From positions 1-64,000 of the forward strand of contig JAFRQH010000010.1 in assembly GCA_017428725.1 (NCBI GenBank): a DNA stretch of 64,000 nucleotides, read 5' to 3'. The notes below the pieces were generated by a model, which searched no databases, had not been told where the DNA came from, and worked only from the letters and a program-made list of their open reading frames with translations. A program made the position numbers and the translations under genes. Below, piece after piece: positions 48,580-58,600 of the stretch. Each line of letters opens with the position of its first letter. Positions within the stretch are counted from its first letter, which is position 1. This DNA comes from Bacteroidales bacterium (GTDB lineage Bacteria > Bacteroidota > Bacteroidia > Bacteroidales > UBA932).

Positions 48580-49515
48580 ATGAAGATAGCCAGCAAGATA
48601 ACCGACCTCTTCACGGACCGGGTCTGGACGCTCGACACGAGCGCGTCCAGCCCGGCCTACGCAGAGCTGGTCCGGGTCGTCAAGCTGGTCCGCATCACCT
48701 TCAGGACCTTCACGCAGAACCGGATGGGCTTCCAGTGCGTGTCCCTGAGCTACTTCATCACCCTCGCCCTCGTCCCGTTGATCGCCTTCGCCTTCGCCGT
48801 GACCGGCGGCCTGGGGCTGGACGGCAAGATCACGGAGATCCTGCAGATGATCCTGCCCAACAATCCGGAGATCGTCTCCCTGCTCTCCGAGCGGGCCGCA
48901 GGCATCCTCGATTCCGCCCAGGGCGGCGGGCTCGGACTCGTGTCCGCCCTGATCTTCCTCTGGGCCATCTTGTGGATGATGTTCCAGGTGGAGCGGGTCT
49001 TCAACAACGTCTGGGGCATCCTCAAGATTCCCCGCAAGATCTACAAGCGCTTCGGTTTCTACTTCCTGGTCCTGCTCCTGTCGCCCTTCATCGTCATCAT
49101 CTTCGGCTCCGGGGTCGTCTATGCCTCCAATTTCCCCAACCTCTACGGCATCGACGTCAAGGAGGCGCGTTTCATCTTCAAGCTGGTCGGCTACGTCATC
49201 TTCTATCTCATCCTCGTGCTGACCCTCTCGGTGATGTACAAGTACATCCCCGCCACGAAGGTCGAATACCCATACGCCTTGCGCTCCGCGCTGATCGCGG
49301 GCGTCATCTTCATGATTTTCCAGTACCTCTACCTCCATACCCAGATGTTCGTGGGACGGCTCAACCAGGCCTACGGGATCCTCGCAGCCATTCCCCTCTT
49401 CCTGATCTTCCTGAATTTCAGCTGGCAGATCATCATCTTCGGAGCGCAGCTTACCTACAGTTTCCAGAATGTCGACCAATACCAGGCCACGGCCTGGGAC
49501 AATGAGAGCAGATAA
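48580..49515 (+). CDS. YihY/virulence factor BrkB family membrane protein
   Basis: A 311-residue inner-membrane protein with about six hydrophobic helices, starting LSYFITLALVPLIAFAFAV and ending at AYGILAAIPLFLIFLNFSW, the typical final helix of the YihY family. The family was once annotated as ribonuclease BN; transport of a small molecule or lipid is more likely. It starts 9 nt after ligA and its stop TAA overlaps the rel start by one base. Confidence 0.92.
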   Translation: MKIASKITDLFTDRVWTLDTSASSPAYAELVRVVKLVRITFRTFTQNRMGFQCVSLSYFITLALVPLIAFAFAVTGGLGLDGKITEILQMILPNNPEIVSLLSERAAGILDSAQGGGLGLVSALIFLWAILWMMFQVERVFNNVWGILKIPRKIYKRFGFYFLVLLLSPFIVIIFGSGVVYASNFPNLYGIDVKEARFIFKLVGYVIFYLILVLTLSVMYKYIPATKVEYPYALRSALIAGVIFMIFQYLYLHTQMFVGRLNQAYGILAAIPLFLIFLNFSWQIIIFGAQLTYSFQNVDQYQATAWDNESR

Positions 49516-51704
49516 TGAGTTTCACTGAGTTCACACCCGACGATTACAAGCTGATCCACCAGGAATTCGACGCCCTGCTGGAAGTCGCCACCACCCGCTG
49601 CCGGAACATGGAGGAAGTGGAGACCGTCCAGCGCGCCTTCGAATTCGCCAACCAGGCCCACAAGAACGTCCGGCGGCGCTCGGGCGAACCCTACATCCTG
49701 CATCCCATCGCCGTGGCCCGCATCGTGGTGAGCGAGATTGGCCTGGGCTGCAAGTCCATCTGCGCCGCCCTGCTCCACGACGTCGTGGAGGACACCGGCT
49801 ACACTGTGGAGGACATCAGCAACCTGTTCGGAGAGAAGGTGGCGACCCTGGTAGACGGTCTCACCAAGATCAAGACGGTGCTGGACAACGAGGACCGCAA
49901 AGGCAGCGGCAGCAGCACCGAGAGCCTCCAGGCCGAGAACTTCAAGCGCATCCTGCTGACCCTCAACGACGACGTGCGCGTGGTACTGATCAAGCTTGCC
50001 GACCGTCTGCACAACTGCCGGACCATCGAGTATATGCCCGAGCACAAGCGCGACAAGATCCTCTCGGAGACGATGTTCATCTTCATCCCCCTGGCGCACC
50101 GGCTGGGCCTGTACAGCGTCAAGTCCGAGATGGAGAACATCTGGCTCCGCTACAAGGAGCCGGAGGCCTTCCAGCGCATCACCGACCGCATCCACCGCAA
50201 CGTCGCCAACCGCGACAAGGACATCGACACCTTCATCGCCCCGATCGAGAAGGCCCTGCTGGACGCCGGCTACCGTTTCACCATCAAGAAGCGCATCAAG
50301 ACCCCCTACTCCATCTGGTACAAGATGCGCACGAAGCGCGTCCCCTTCGAGCAGATCTACGACCTCTATGCCGTCCGGATCATCTTCGAGCCCCAGGACA
50401 ACACCAGCCAGACCGAGCGCAACCAGGCCTACCTGATCTTCTCCACGATCACGCACCTCTACAACGAGAACGTGAGCCGGCGGCGCGACTGGATCTCCCA
50501 GCCCAAGACCAACGGCTACGAAGCCCTGCACTGCACGCTGATGAGCCAGACGGGCTTCTGGGTGGAGGTCCAGATCCGTTCCCGGCGGATGGACGACATC
50601 GCCGAGAAGGGCATCGCCGCCCACTGGGCGTACAAGAACGACGGCTACATCACCGAGAACGATTCCGAGATGGACAAGTGGCTCGCCGAGGTGCAGGAGA
50701 TCCTGCTCAGCGACGACGTGAGCGCCCTGGAGCTGCTGGACATCATCCACAAGGACCTGGTCAGCAGCGAAATCGTGGTCTTCACCCCGAAGGGCGAGCA
50801 GAAGGCCATCCGCGGCGGGGCCACGGCGCTGGACTTCGCCTACCTCATCCACACCGAGATCGGCAACAAGGCCATCGCCGCCAAGGTCAACATGCGGCTC
50901 GTCCCCCTGTCGCACACCCTCAAGGCCGGCGACCAGGTGGAAATCATCACGGCGGCCAACGCGCACCCCAAGATGGAGTGGATCTCCTTCCTGCAAACCC
51001 GCTACGCCCGCAACCGCGTGATCGAGTACTTCCGCCGGGATTTCAGCGAGATCGCCCGGGACGGCGAACGGATTTTTGGCGAGCGCATCCGCCTGATGGG
51101 CCTGCAGGTCTCCAAGGAGCTGGTTCGCAAATTCCTGGAATACAGCCAGCTGAACGCCCCGGACGAGCTCTATTTCCGCATCGGGCTGGGCCTGCTCGGC
51201 CCCGAGGAGTTCAAAGCCATCATCGACGAGCAGGACATGTCCACGGGCGAGCGCCGCAAGTTCTCCTTCCGCGACGACAATGCCCACCCCCTCACCTACA
51301 AGATCGCCGAATGCTGCCGGCCCATCCCCGGCGACCCGGTGATCGGATTCTCCACTTCGGAGCATCTCGTCATCGTCCACAAGAAATCCTGCCCCGTGGC
51401 GGAGAGTCTCGCCAGCAAATACGGCAACCGGATGGTCGTCCCGCAGTGGGGCGACGTCCAGCAGGAGTACCCCATCCGGATCGCGCTCAAGGGTATCGAC
51501 CGGCTCGGGCTGCTCAGCGAGATCTCCAGCTACATCTCCCAGACCCTCGGCATCAACATGCGCAAGCTCCAGCTGTCCACCGACGGCGAACTTTTCGAGG
51601 GCTTCATCGAACTGCGGGTCCGCGACAAGCGGAACCTCGAACGGATGGTGGAAGGCCTGTCCAAGATCGACGGCATCCAGGATGTCATCCGAACAGACAT
51701 TTAG
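49515..51704 (+). CDS. rel: RelA/SpoT-type (p)ppGpp synthetase/hydrolase
   Basis: A 729-residue stringent-response enzyme with the full domain order: HD hydrolase (HDVVEDTG and KLADRLHNCRT intact), synthetase (KTPYSIWYKM, YDLYAVRIIF, PKTNGYEALH), TGS (VFTPKGEQKAIRGGATALDFAY), zinc-finger/helical region (AECCRPIPGD) and C-terminal ACT domain. Both activities should be present. No second long homologue is in the window. Position in a ligA-yihY-rel run suggests shared housekeeping transcription. Confidence 0.96.
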   Translation: MSFTEFTPDDYKLIHQEFDALLEVATTRCRNMEEVETVQRAFEFANQAHKNVRRRSGEPYILHPIAVARIVVSEIGLGCKSICAALLHDVVEDTGYTVEDISNLFGEKVATLVDGLTKIKTVLDNEDRKGSGSSTESLQAENFKRILLTLNDDVRVVLIKLADRLHNCRTIEYMPEHKRDKILSETMFIFIPLAHRLGLYSVKSEMENIWLRYKEPEAFQRITDRIHRNVANRDKDIDTFIAPIEKALLDAGYRFTIKKRIKTPYSIWYKMRTKRVPFEQIYDLYAVRIIFEPQDNTSQTERNQAYLIFSTITHLYNENVSRRRDWISQPKTNGYEALHCTLMSQTGFWVEVQIRSRRMDDIAEKGIAAHWAYKNDGYITENDSEMDKWLAEVQEILLSDDVSALELLDIIHKDLVSSEIVVFTPKGEQKAIRGGATALDFAYLIHTEIGNKAIAAKVNMRLVPLSHTLKAGDQVEIITAANAHPKMEWISFLQTRYARNRVIEYFRRDFSEIARDGERIFGERIRLMGLQVSKELVRKFLEYSQLNAPDELYFRIGLGLLGPEEFKAIIDEQDMSTGERRKFSFRDDNAHPLTYKIAECCRPIPGDPVIGFSTSEHLVIVHKKSCPVAESLASKYGNRMVVPQWGDVQQEYPIRIALKGIDRLGLLSEISSYISQTLGINMRKLQLSTDGELFEGFIELRVRDKRNLERMVEGLSKIDGIQDVIRTDI

Positions 51705-51708
51705 CCCT

Positions 51709-53499
51709 ATGAAGCGATTCCTGCCCCTGATCCTGCTGGTCTGCGGCTGCCTGCTGCCGCTCTTCTTCCCATCCTGCGCCAATACGACGCAGGCCCCCTC
51801 CGGCGGCAAGAAGGACACCATCCCGCCCTATATCATCGACATCAAGCCCCTGCCCGGTGTCGTGGGTGTCCCGCTGACGGGCGCCAGCTTCGTCTTCACC
51901 TTCAGCGAATACGTCACCATCAAGACGCCCACCAACATCTTCCTCTCCCCGCCGCAGAAGCGCACGCCCAAGTCGCGCCTGCGCGGCCGGAGCCTGATCG
52001 TCAGTTTCGAGGAGCCGCTCCTGCCCAACACGACCTATACCCTAAGTTTCACGGACGCCATCGCGGACGCCAACGAGGGCAATATGTTCGCGGGCTACAC
52101 CTATGTTTTCTCCACGGGCGAGCAGATCGACACGATGATGATGACGGGGACCGTCGTGAACTGCAATACCCTCGCCCCGGTCAAGGGCGCCACGGTGGTA
52201 CTGTATAAAGACCACCGTGACTCCGCCATCTACCAGGGGCCGCCCTACGCCGCCACCAAGACCGACGACTGGGGCTTCTTCGTGTTGCCTTACATCCAGG
52301 ACACGCTCTACCGTCTCTACGCCATCAAGGATGCCAACAACGACAATCTCTACGACTCCGAGAGTGAGCAGGTCGCCTTCATCGACTCGCTGCTGCGTCC
52401 GGTGATGGTGGCCGGAGACACCGTCCGGGAGATGCTCAAGTACGACATGCTCGACACCGTGCGCTGCCTGGCACGCCGCAGCGAGCACGAGCTCAAGCTC
52501 TTCCGCGAGAAGCCTTCCAGGCAGTATATCGTCAAGAAGGTCCGCGCCTCCGAGCGCTCCGCCTACCTGACCTTCCACGCCCCCGGGGCCTGGATCGACT
52601 CGCTGTGGATCCGCGGCTACCGCGACGACCAGCTCATCAGCCAGTTCAACATCCTCCAGGACAGCCTGGAGCTCTGGATCAACAGCCGCCGGGCCGCTCC
52701 GGACACGATGCGCATCTACGTCAACTACCGCAAGACCGACTCCCTGGGGCGGCTCGTCCCGGACCAGGAGATCGTGAAACTGCCCATGACCCGGGAGAAC
52801 CGCACCTATTCCAAAAGCACGCGGCGCGACATCAAGCACGACGACACGACCTGCGTCTACACGTTCAAGGCGGAGCCCGAGAACGTGGAGCAGGAAGGAT
52901 TCATCCTGGAGTTCCGCAATCCAATCATCTCGGAGCAGTTCGACTCCGTCCAGTTCCGCATCATCAACACCCGCCAGCGGGAGAGCCGCGGGGAGTTCAC
53001 CGTGGAGCAGGACAGCCTCAACCTGCGCCGTTATATCCTGCGGCCCAAGGAGGATCTGGTCCGCGGCTTCGAGTATTCGATGAAACTCCCCTACCGCGCC
53101 TTCCGCGACATCAACGGCTTTTACTCCGACAGCGCCCTCGTGAAGGTCAGCCTGCCCACGGACGAGTCCCTGAGCGTGCTGGAGCTGGAGGTCTCCGGGG
53201 TAGACCGCAAGATCATCGTGGAGCTGCTGGGCGAGAAACGCGACCGGGTCCTGCGCACCTATGTCACCGACAAGGACGGCACGCTGCGCTTCCCCTACCT
53301 CAAGGCCGGCCGCTACAGCATCCGCATCACCGAGGACGGCAACCGCAACAGCATCGTGGACACCGGCTCGCTGCTGGAGCACCGGCAGCCCGAGTCCGTC
53401 GTCTTCCTGGAGATCTCCGGTTCCCAGTATATCAACATCCCGGCCAGTACCGAGCTCGTGCAGCCCATGAACATCGGTGAATTGTTCCAAAAACCCTGA
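51709..53499 (+). CDS. Lipoprotein with N-terminal bacterial Ig-like (Big_5) domain
   Basis: A 596-residue lipoprotein with lipobox FFPSC (Cys23). Just after the anchor comes APSGGKKDTIPP, then an SbsA/Big_5 Ig-like domain (about 40-135) with FSEYV and LPNTTYTLSF. A long beta-rich remainder may include carboxypeptidase-regulatory-like folds (EDGNRNSIVDTG). This type is widespread and usually single copy in Bacteroidota; its role is unknown, probably envelope structure. It begins 4 nt after the rel stop. Confidence 0.88.
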   Translation: MKRFLPLILLVCGCLLPLFFPSCANTTQAPSGGKKDTIPPYIIDIKPLPGVVGVPLTGASFVFTFSEYVTIKTPTNIFLSPPQKRTPKSRLRGRSLIVSFEEPLLPNTTYTLSFTDAIADANEGNMFAGYTYVFSTGEQIDTMMMTGTVVNCNTLAPVKGATVVLYKDHRDSAIYQGPPYAATKTDDWGFFVLPYIQDTLYRLYAIKDANNDNLYDSESEQVAFIDSLLRPVMVAGDTVREMLKYDMLDTVRCLARRSEHELKLFREKPSRQYIVKKVRASERSAYLTFHAPGAWIDSLWIRGYRDDQLISQFNILQDSLELWINSRRAAPDTMRIYVNYRKTDSLGRLVPDQEIVKLPMTRENRTYSKSTRRDIKHDDTTCVYTFKAEPENVEQEGFILEFRNPIISEQFDSVQFRIINTRQRESRGEFTVEQDSLNLRRYILRPKEDLVRGFEYSMKLPYRAFRDINGFYSDSALVKVSLPTDESLSVLELEVSGVDRKIIVELLGEKRDRVLRTYVTDKDGTLRFPYLKAGRYSIRITEDGNRNSIVDTGSLLEHRQPESVVFLEISGSQYINIPASTELVQPMNIGELFQKP

Positions 53500-53506
53500 C
53501 GCCGCT

Positions 53507-54298
53507 ATGAGAAAGATCCTTACCCTGCTGCTACTTTTCGCCGCCCTCATGGCGGGCGCCCAGGAAGTGAAGTTCGACTCGCTCGCCATCGCCCCCACGA
53601 AAGAGGCGCCGATCAACGACTATGTGATGGTCGGCGTCAACTACGGCGTGTCCTTCTGCAATATGTTCTATTCGCCGTCCCGGCACAACCGGGCCTGGCA
53701 GGTCAACCCGAACTACATCTCGGTGATGTTCTCCAAACACAGCAAGATGTTCGACATCCTGCCGTATTTCGCGCTGACAGCGGGCTTCGCCCACGGCTAC
53801 GAAGGTTTTGGTTTCAAGCGCGATCCGGACACGGGCGCCTCGCAGGACGTGGACGGCGCCGAGCAGGGCTGCATCGAAGTCTTCGAGATTCCCGCCCTGG
53901 CGCAGATCCACGTGGACTTCCATCCCGGCAAGATACTCGCCAACGTGGGTGTCTACGGCGGCTGGCGCAACAGCATCTCGCGGAGCGGCCCCAACCTGGA
54001 CCCGGCCTACACCAACGCCTTCCGCCCTTACGAGAACCGCTGGGAATACGGCCTGCAGGGCGGCGGCGGCTTCGCCTTGATGTTCGACCCCGTCGAGATC
54101 CATTTCAACGCCCTGATCCGCTGGTCCTGGTCTTCGCTTTACCAGCCGGATTATGCCAGCAAGTATTATTACCGCTACGCCTATCCGATGGACATCATCG
54201 CCACGGTGGGCGTCTATTTCCAGCTGACCAAACGCTCCGGCAAGACGAGCGGACAGCTTCGCCGGGAGGCCAAAGAGATCGTATATGGCACGCATTGA
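53507..54298 (+). CDS. Predicted outer-membrane beta-barrel protein
   Basis: A 263-residue protein with a signal peptide (about 1-19, cut before QEVKF). The remainder alternates hydrophobic and aromatic residues in short strands (VMVGVNYGVSFCNMF, ILANVGVYGG, LQGGGGFALMF, IIATVGVYFQLT), the pattern of a small barrel such as the PorT-like family. Its end overlaps the ispG start by 14 nt. No further function can be given. It follows the Ig-like lipoprotein after 7 nt and may work with it. Confidence 0.8.
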   Translation: MRKILTLLLLFAALMAGAQEVKFDSLAIAPTKEAPINDYVMVGVNYGVSFCNMFYSPSRHNRAWQVNPNYISVMFSKHSKMFDILPYFALTAGFAHGYEGFGFKRDPDTGASQDVDGAEQGCIEVFEIPALAQIHVDFHPGKILANVGVYGGWRNSISRSGPNLDPAYTNAFRPYENRWEYGLQGGGGFALMFDPVEIHFNALIRWSWSSLYQPDYASKYYYRYAYPMDIIATVGVYFQLTKRSGKTSGQLRREAKEIVYGTH

Positions 54299-55544
54299 GA
54301 CACTTCCGGTCCGGGTCGGTGAGGACCTCATCATCGGCGCCGGGCAGCCCGTCGTCGTCCAGACGATGTGCAACACCCATACTTCAGACGTGGAGGCTAC
54401 CGTGGCCCAGACCCTGGAGCTCGCCGCCGCGGGTGCGCAGCTGGTGCGCATCACCGTGCCCGGCCGCCAGGACGTGCCGCACGTGGCGGAGATCAAGCGG
54501 CGGCTGCGCGCAGCGGGCTGCCGCGTGCCGCTGGTCGCAGACATCCACTTCAGTTCGGAGACGGCCATCGACGTGGCCCCCGTCGTGGAAAAGGTCCGCA
54601 TCAATCCCGGCAACTTCCACCCCGACCACGAGGAGGCGCGGCGGCAGTTCGCAAAGTTCCTCTCGGTCTGCAAGGAGCACGGCACCGCCGTGCGCGTGGG
54701 CCTCAACCACGGTTCGCTCGGCCGCTACATCACCGACCGCTACGGCAACACGCCGCACGCGATGGCGATGGCGGCGATGGAATGGCTGGAGATGTGTATC
54801 GGGGCATCTTTCTTCAATGTGGTCGTTTCGCTCAAGGCCAGCAACACCGTGGTGATGGTGGAGGCCTACCGCGAGCTCGCCCGGCGGATGCAGGAGCGGG
54901 GCGTCGTGTTCCCGCTGCACCTCGGCGTGACCGAGGCCGGCGGGGGCGACAGCGGGCGCATCAAGTCCTGCGTAGGGATCGCCTCCCTGCTGCAGGAAGG
55001 TATCGGCGACACGATCCGGGTCTCGCTGACAGAGCCTCCGGTCAACGAAATCCCAGTTGCGCAGTACATTGCTGAATACGGGGACGGCCGGCGGGGATCC
55101 GCTCGTCCGTCTGCGGCGCCGGATCCGATGCTGGATGCGGCGATCCTGTGGGGGCCGAAGCTGCTCAAGCGCGAGATTGACGAGATCCCTGCAGAGGCAG
55201 GTTTGTCGGAGTACCTCCGCGACGAAATCATGCAGGCCGCCCGGCGCCGCTTCTACAAGCCCGAGTACATCGCCTGTCCGGGCTGCGGCCGCACGATGTA
55301 CAACCTCCAGGAGACCTTCGAGGAAGTCCAGCGCCGCACCGCCCATCTCAAGGGCCTCGTGATTGCCGTGATGGGCTGCATCGTCAACGGTCCCGGCGAG
55401 ATGGCCGACGCCGACTGGGGCTACGTCGGCGAGGGCGGCGGCCGGGTCACGATCTACCACAAGAGCGAGCCCGTCCTGCGCCACATCCCCGACTCCGAGG
55501 CCATCGACCGCTTGCTGGAACTGATTGAAACTGACAAGGCTTGA
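54285..55544 (+). CDS. ispG: 4-hydroxy-3-methylbut-2-enyl diphosphate synthase IspG, short form
   Basis: A 419-residue enzyme of the non-mevalonate isoprenoid pathway. The TIM barrel (about 1-265) is followed by a short linker (about 266-325) and a [4Fe-4S] domain with Cys331, Cys334 (CPGCGRT) and Cys365 in GCIVNGPGE, with the catalytic Glu of NGPGE. Bacteroidota usually carry a longer three-domain enzyme of about 600 residues with an extra domain between barrel and cluster; here most of it is missing, while the sequence around it is of that type. It is the last gene of the ligA run, followed by a terminator. Confidence 0.93.
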   Translation: MARIETLPVRVGEDLIIGAGQPVVVQTMCNTHTSDVEATVAQTLELAAAGAQLVRITVPGRQDVPHVAEIKRRLRAAGCRVPLVADIHFSSETAIDVAPVVEKVRINPGNFHPDHEEARRQFAKFLSVCKEHGTAVRVGLNHGSLGRYITDRYGNTPHAMAMAAMEWLEMCIGASFFNVVVSLKASNTVVMVEAYRELARRMQERGVVFPLHLGVTEAGGGDSGRIKSCVGIASLLQEGIGDTIRVSLTEPPVNEIPVAQYIAEYGDGRRGSARPSAAPDPMLDAAILWGPKLLKREIDEIPAEAGLSEYLRDEIMQAARRRFYKPEYIACPGCGRTMYNLQETFEEVQRRTAHLKGLVIAVMGCIVNGPGEMADADWGYVGEGGGRVTIYHKSEPVLRHIPDSEAIDRLLELIETDKA

Positions 55545-55560
55545 TTGATTGTCAGCCATT

Positions 55561-55603
55561 TACAAAATAACCTTCGGAGTTTTCTCCGAAGGTTATTTTG
55601 TAA
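55561..55603. terminator. Terminator between ispG and the GH2 gene
   Basis: Perfect arms of about 20 bases (core AAAATAACCTTCGGAG and CTCCGAAGGTTATTTT) around a TTT loop, located between convergent genes. Stem sequence is almost the same as at 24970-25007. Confidence 0.9.
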
Positions 55604-55614
55604 TCGATTGATTC

Positions 55615-58600
55615 TCAATGCAGGTTGAAGCCGGACAGTTGCAGCGTCGGGCGCTCGCCGCGCGTGTCTGCAGCGGCGCAGCGGATGGTCAGTTCCTTGC
55701 GCTCGCCCGGGAGCAGGGAGATCCAGTTGTCTTCGTAGAAGACCGGCAGGATCTGCTCCCCGCTGCGCGCGCCGACCAAGTTGAGGCGAAGCATCAGCGC
55801 CGGCGTCTTGGAGCGGTTCTCCAGGGTCGCGACCGCGATCCAGTCCTTCCCTTCCCGGCGGAAGCCGTATTTCAGGCCGACCTTCGCAGCCGGCATCTGA
55901 CGCAGGGCCTGCAGGTTGCCCGGGTCGGCGGGATTGAGGACGTAGAAGTTGTCGGCGAGTTCTTGATCGTCCTGGATCAGGCGGAGGCGCAAAAGGATGG
56001 GATTCCCGGCTTGACCGGGGATCTCAAAGGCGACGGGGACCGTCGAATCCTCCGGAGCGTCAAGCGCAGCGGCCTGCTCGGAGAGGACCGTGCCGTCCGG
56101 CGTCACGACAACGATCTGCGCCGTGAGGCCGGCGAGGTCGCCGGCGTTGTTGTTGACGACCTCAACTTGCGCCTTGTCCGGATTCCACTGGATGCGGATG
56201 GGCGCGGAGCCTTTCTTGGCGCCGAAATAGGCGGCCGTGGGGGCGAAGTAATAGTCGTAGGTCTGCCAGACCATCGACGGCCAGCAGGAGTGGCTCATCC
56301 AGAGCTGGATGCCCTTGCGCTGCGCGCTGCGGGCCTCGAAGATGGCGCGATAGCCGTCATAGTCGATCCACTGCGCCCATTCGGCGAACTGCGCCAGGTC
56401 CTTCGGCGCCCCGAACAGCTTCTCGACCATCGCGTTGAAGGTGGCGGCACTTTGGGCGCTCTCCAGGGCGTAGTCGTGCATTCCCCAGACATTGTCCTGC
56501 GGCCACCGGTGGGCCGGGCCGAGCATACGCTCCAGGCTCTCCAGGGTCGGGACGTTGGGCATCCCGCGTTCGCTGTGGAAACGGTCGGCTCCGCGGGTCA
56601 TCGAGAAGTATTCCCGCACGGGCAGGGCCCGGTAGGGGCCGCCGCCGCTCACGGGACCGTCCGCGGAGTGCGGGATGTACTGCATCCCGGGATGCAGGCG
56701 CTCCACGAGCGCGGCAAGCCCGGCGTCGAGTGCGGCGGGCGGATTGCCCTCATTGCGGCCGCAGTAGAGTGCGAGGCAGGGATGGTGGCGGATCTTGCGC
56801 AGGAAATCCTCGGCGTTGGCAAGGAACATCGCCTCGTCGAACGGATCGGGGCCGTCGGCCGGGTTTGCGAGCCAGAAGTCCTGCCAGACCATCACGCCGT
56901 GGCGGTCGCAGGCCTCCCAGAACTCGTCGTCACCGGTCATCCCCACCCAGTTGCGGATCATCGTGAAGTGCATGTCCGCATGGTAAGCGGCCGCGATGTC
57001 ATATTCGCGTGCACGGTAGGTCAGGTCGATCTCAGGATAACCCCAGTTGCCGCCGTTGCCGATCAGGCGCCGGCCGTTGACGTAGAAGTCCAGCACGCCG
57101 CCGTCCATCGTGTAGGACATCTCGCGGACGCCGGAGAACTGTTCCCGGGTATCGGACACGACACCGCCGACACTGACGGAAGTCTCCACTTTGTAGAGAT
57201 GCGGCTTGCCGTAGCCGGCCGGCCACCAGAGCTCGGGCTGCTCCAACCGGGCCGTCGGCAGGGTGATGTCGCGCGTCTGGCCGGCCGCCAGTTCCGCCGT
57301 GCCCGAGATCTGCAGCTCACCGTAACGCAGCGTAATCTCCGCCTGCTGCGGCTTGGAGGCGTGGTTGGTCAGGGTAACGACCGGTTTCAGGTCGGCGTAT
57401 CCGGTGGCGGGCAGCGGCAGGTCGGTGTCCACGAACACGTCGTCGACCGTGACTCCACCTGCGTGGGCGGTCAGGAAGACATCATTCCAGATGCCGATGT
57501 TGCGCCCGCGCACGGTCGGGATCCAGTCCCAGCCGATGGTCGCGTGCATCGTGGGATTGTCCCCGCCGAGCACGCCGCCGTTGAGATCGGCGCTGCGGCG
57601 GTCCTGCTCCTTGATGATGCCCGGATGGGCATTCTTGACAATCTTGACAGCCAATGCATTGCGCCCGGCCTTCAGCAGGGAGGTGACATCGAAGGCGGCG
57701 CGCGTGAAGGCACCGTCGATCCGGCCGGCAGCAGCGCCGTTGACATAGACCTCAGCCTTCCAGTTGATGCCGTCGAAATGCAGGACCAACTCCTGTCCGG
57801 CCCAGTCCGCCGGCAGTTCGAATTCATCGCGGTACCAGAAATCTTCCAGGAAATAGGAGTCGGATATCTGCAGCTGGTCGTCGTCATAACGCTGGTCGGG
57901 GATGGCGCCGGCGTTGTAGTAGGACATCGTCACCGTGCCGGGGACCGTGGCCGGGAGCCAGTTCTCTGCATCGAAGCCAATGGTGGAGAGCGCCTCGCCC
58001 GATGCGGCCACTTCGCTGGCGCGCTGCAGGCGCCAGGCTCCGCCCTGCAGGGCGAGCCGGCGGCCCTGCGGCGCCGCTGCGGGCTGTGCCTGCGGCACCA
58101 CGCCCCCGCGGCCCCACACTTCCATCTCGCTGAGGATCAGGCGCTCCCCGGCAGCCTTCAGACCAGACAGCCGCACGTAGCGGGCGCGACCCTGTACGTC
58201 AATCGCCTCACTCTGAGGCGACAGGTCAGCCAGGTGCGTCCAGTTCTCACCGTCCGCCGAGCTTTCCAGCGTGCCGGCGGCTGGACCGGCGAGCCAGTCC
58301 AGCCGGACCTGCTCCAAGGCCGCCTCGGCGCCCAGGTCCACGCAGACCCATTCATCTTCGCGGCCGGCGCTCATCCACGCACTGCAGAAACGTGCGGATG
58401 GGAGAATGTCCACCGGCTGTCCGGCCAGGCTGAAGTCCCACTGCTGGACGGTCAGACGGCGGATGCCGGGCGCGTCGATCCGCAGGCGCAGCGCCGCGAA
58501 CGGCTCCGCGGGCAGGTCCAGCGTCCAAAGGTAGTTGCGCCAGTTCACCCGCTCGCCGCGCGGGACCCGCCCCGTCGGAAACGGCCGCTCGCGCAGGGTC

